NCBI RefSeq assembly: GCF_000162575.1
Contig: NZ_CM000776.2
Location: 190,950-254,949 of the forward strand
From: Helicobacter canadensis MIT 98-5491
Lineage (GTDB): Bacteria > Campylobacterota > Campylobacteria > Campylobacterales > Helicobacteraceae
Length of the DNA: 64,000 nt
Reading direction: 5' to 3'
Shown here: positions 63,974 through 64,000 of the stretch, one piece after another
How the letters are laid out: every line of letters starts with the position of its first letter
Numbering within the stretch: the first letter of the stretch is position 1
Notes under the pieces: model-generated
Databases searched by the model: none
The model's input: the letters and a program-made list of their open reading frames with translations, nothing else
Told to the model about the DNA's origin: nothing
Position numbers and translations under genes: made by a program

Positions 63974-64000
63974 ATGAATGAAAATACAAAAGTAAAAAAT
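63974..64000 (+). CDS. Start of an unidentified gene, cut by the window end
   Basis: ATG at 63974 with the first nine codons (MNENTKVKN). It is 12 bases after the small membrane protein gene and reads in the same direction. Too little is seen for a call. Confidence 0.4.

Overview
The window is AT-rich, densely coding chromosome of a Campylobacterota bacterium, most probably a Helicobacter of the enterohepatic type. The strongest marker is one uninterrupted reading frame that encodes both the beta and beta' subunits of RNA polymerase (rpoBC), a fusion typical of Helicobacter and Wolinella. The hydABCD(E) uptake hydrogenase operon, the lpxC-minC-M23 peptidase block, the mreC-mreB-clpX-lpxA-fabZ block and a PgbA-like/GlcD pair agree with this. 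A purN gene argues against H. pylori, which lacks de novo purine synthesis, and the low G+C argues against Wolinella.

Layout. 1-13840 is a surface-carbohydrate region: the end of an MBOAT O-acyltransferase with a membrane-anchored partner, a small coiled-coil gene, purN, a two-domain GT2 enzyme like LgtF, a GT4, an inverted GT8, and then a dTDP-3-amino-3,6-dideoxyhexose module (rmlA, rmlB, 3,4-ketoisomerase, sugar N-formyltransferase, two GT2 enzymes, PLP aminotransferase). In that module the usual N-acetyltransferase is broken. Its first 42 or so codons remain in front of the formyltransferase gene, and a truncated remainder follows it, with an imperfect 58-bp direct repeat at the two junctions. 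The sugar made is therefore probably N-formylated rather than N-acetylated. 13859-18543 (minus strand) holds RNase Y, a 5-formyl-THF cyclo-ligase overlapping it by 86 nt, a small membrane protein and a TonB-dependent receptor.

18678-35519 is the translation/transcription core: tRNA-Thr, -Tyr, -Gly, -Thr, tuf, rpmG, tRNA-Trp, secE, nusG, rplK, rplA, rplJ, rplL, rpoBC, rpsL, rpsG, fusA. 35991-38670 is a selenium-metabolism cluster (YedE, YedF, class V aminotransferase, DUF3343). 38715-47649 is mixed housekeeping: a small exported protein, an NSS transporter, an AAA+ ATPase, a cation efflux protein, a short TsaB-like protein, LpxC, MinC, an M23 peptidase, a thioredoxin-like protein and YebC.

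47906-50719 is an autotransporter with a coiled-coil passenger segment. A run of 14 G residues (read on its coding strand) lies in its promoter region, so transcription is probably phase variable. 50890-56680 is the hydrogenase operon hydABCD plus a hydE-like gene. 56838-61220 is mreC-mreB-clpX-lpxA-fabZ, and 61275-63488 a GlcD-like oxidase and a PgbA-like exported protein. The window ends with a 55-residue membrane protein and the first codons of another gene.

All calls rest on reading the sequence and on remembered family motifs; no database search was made.
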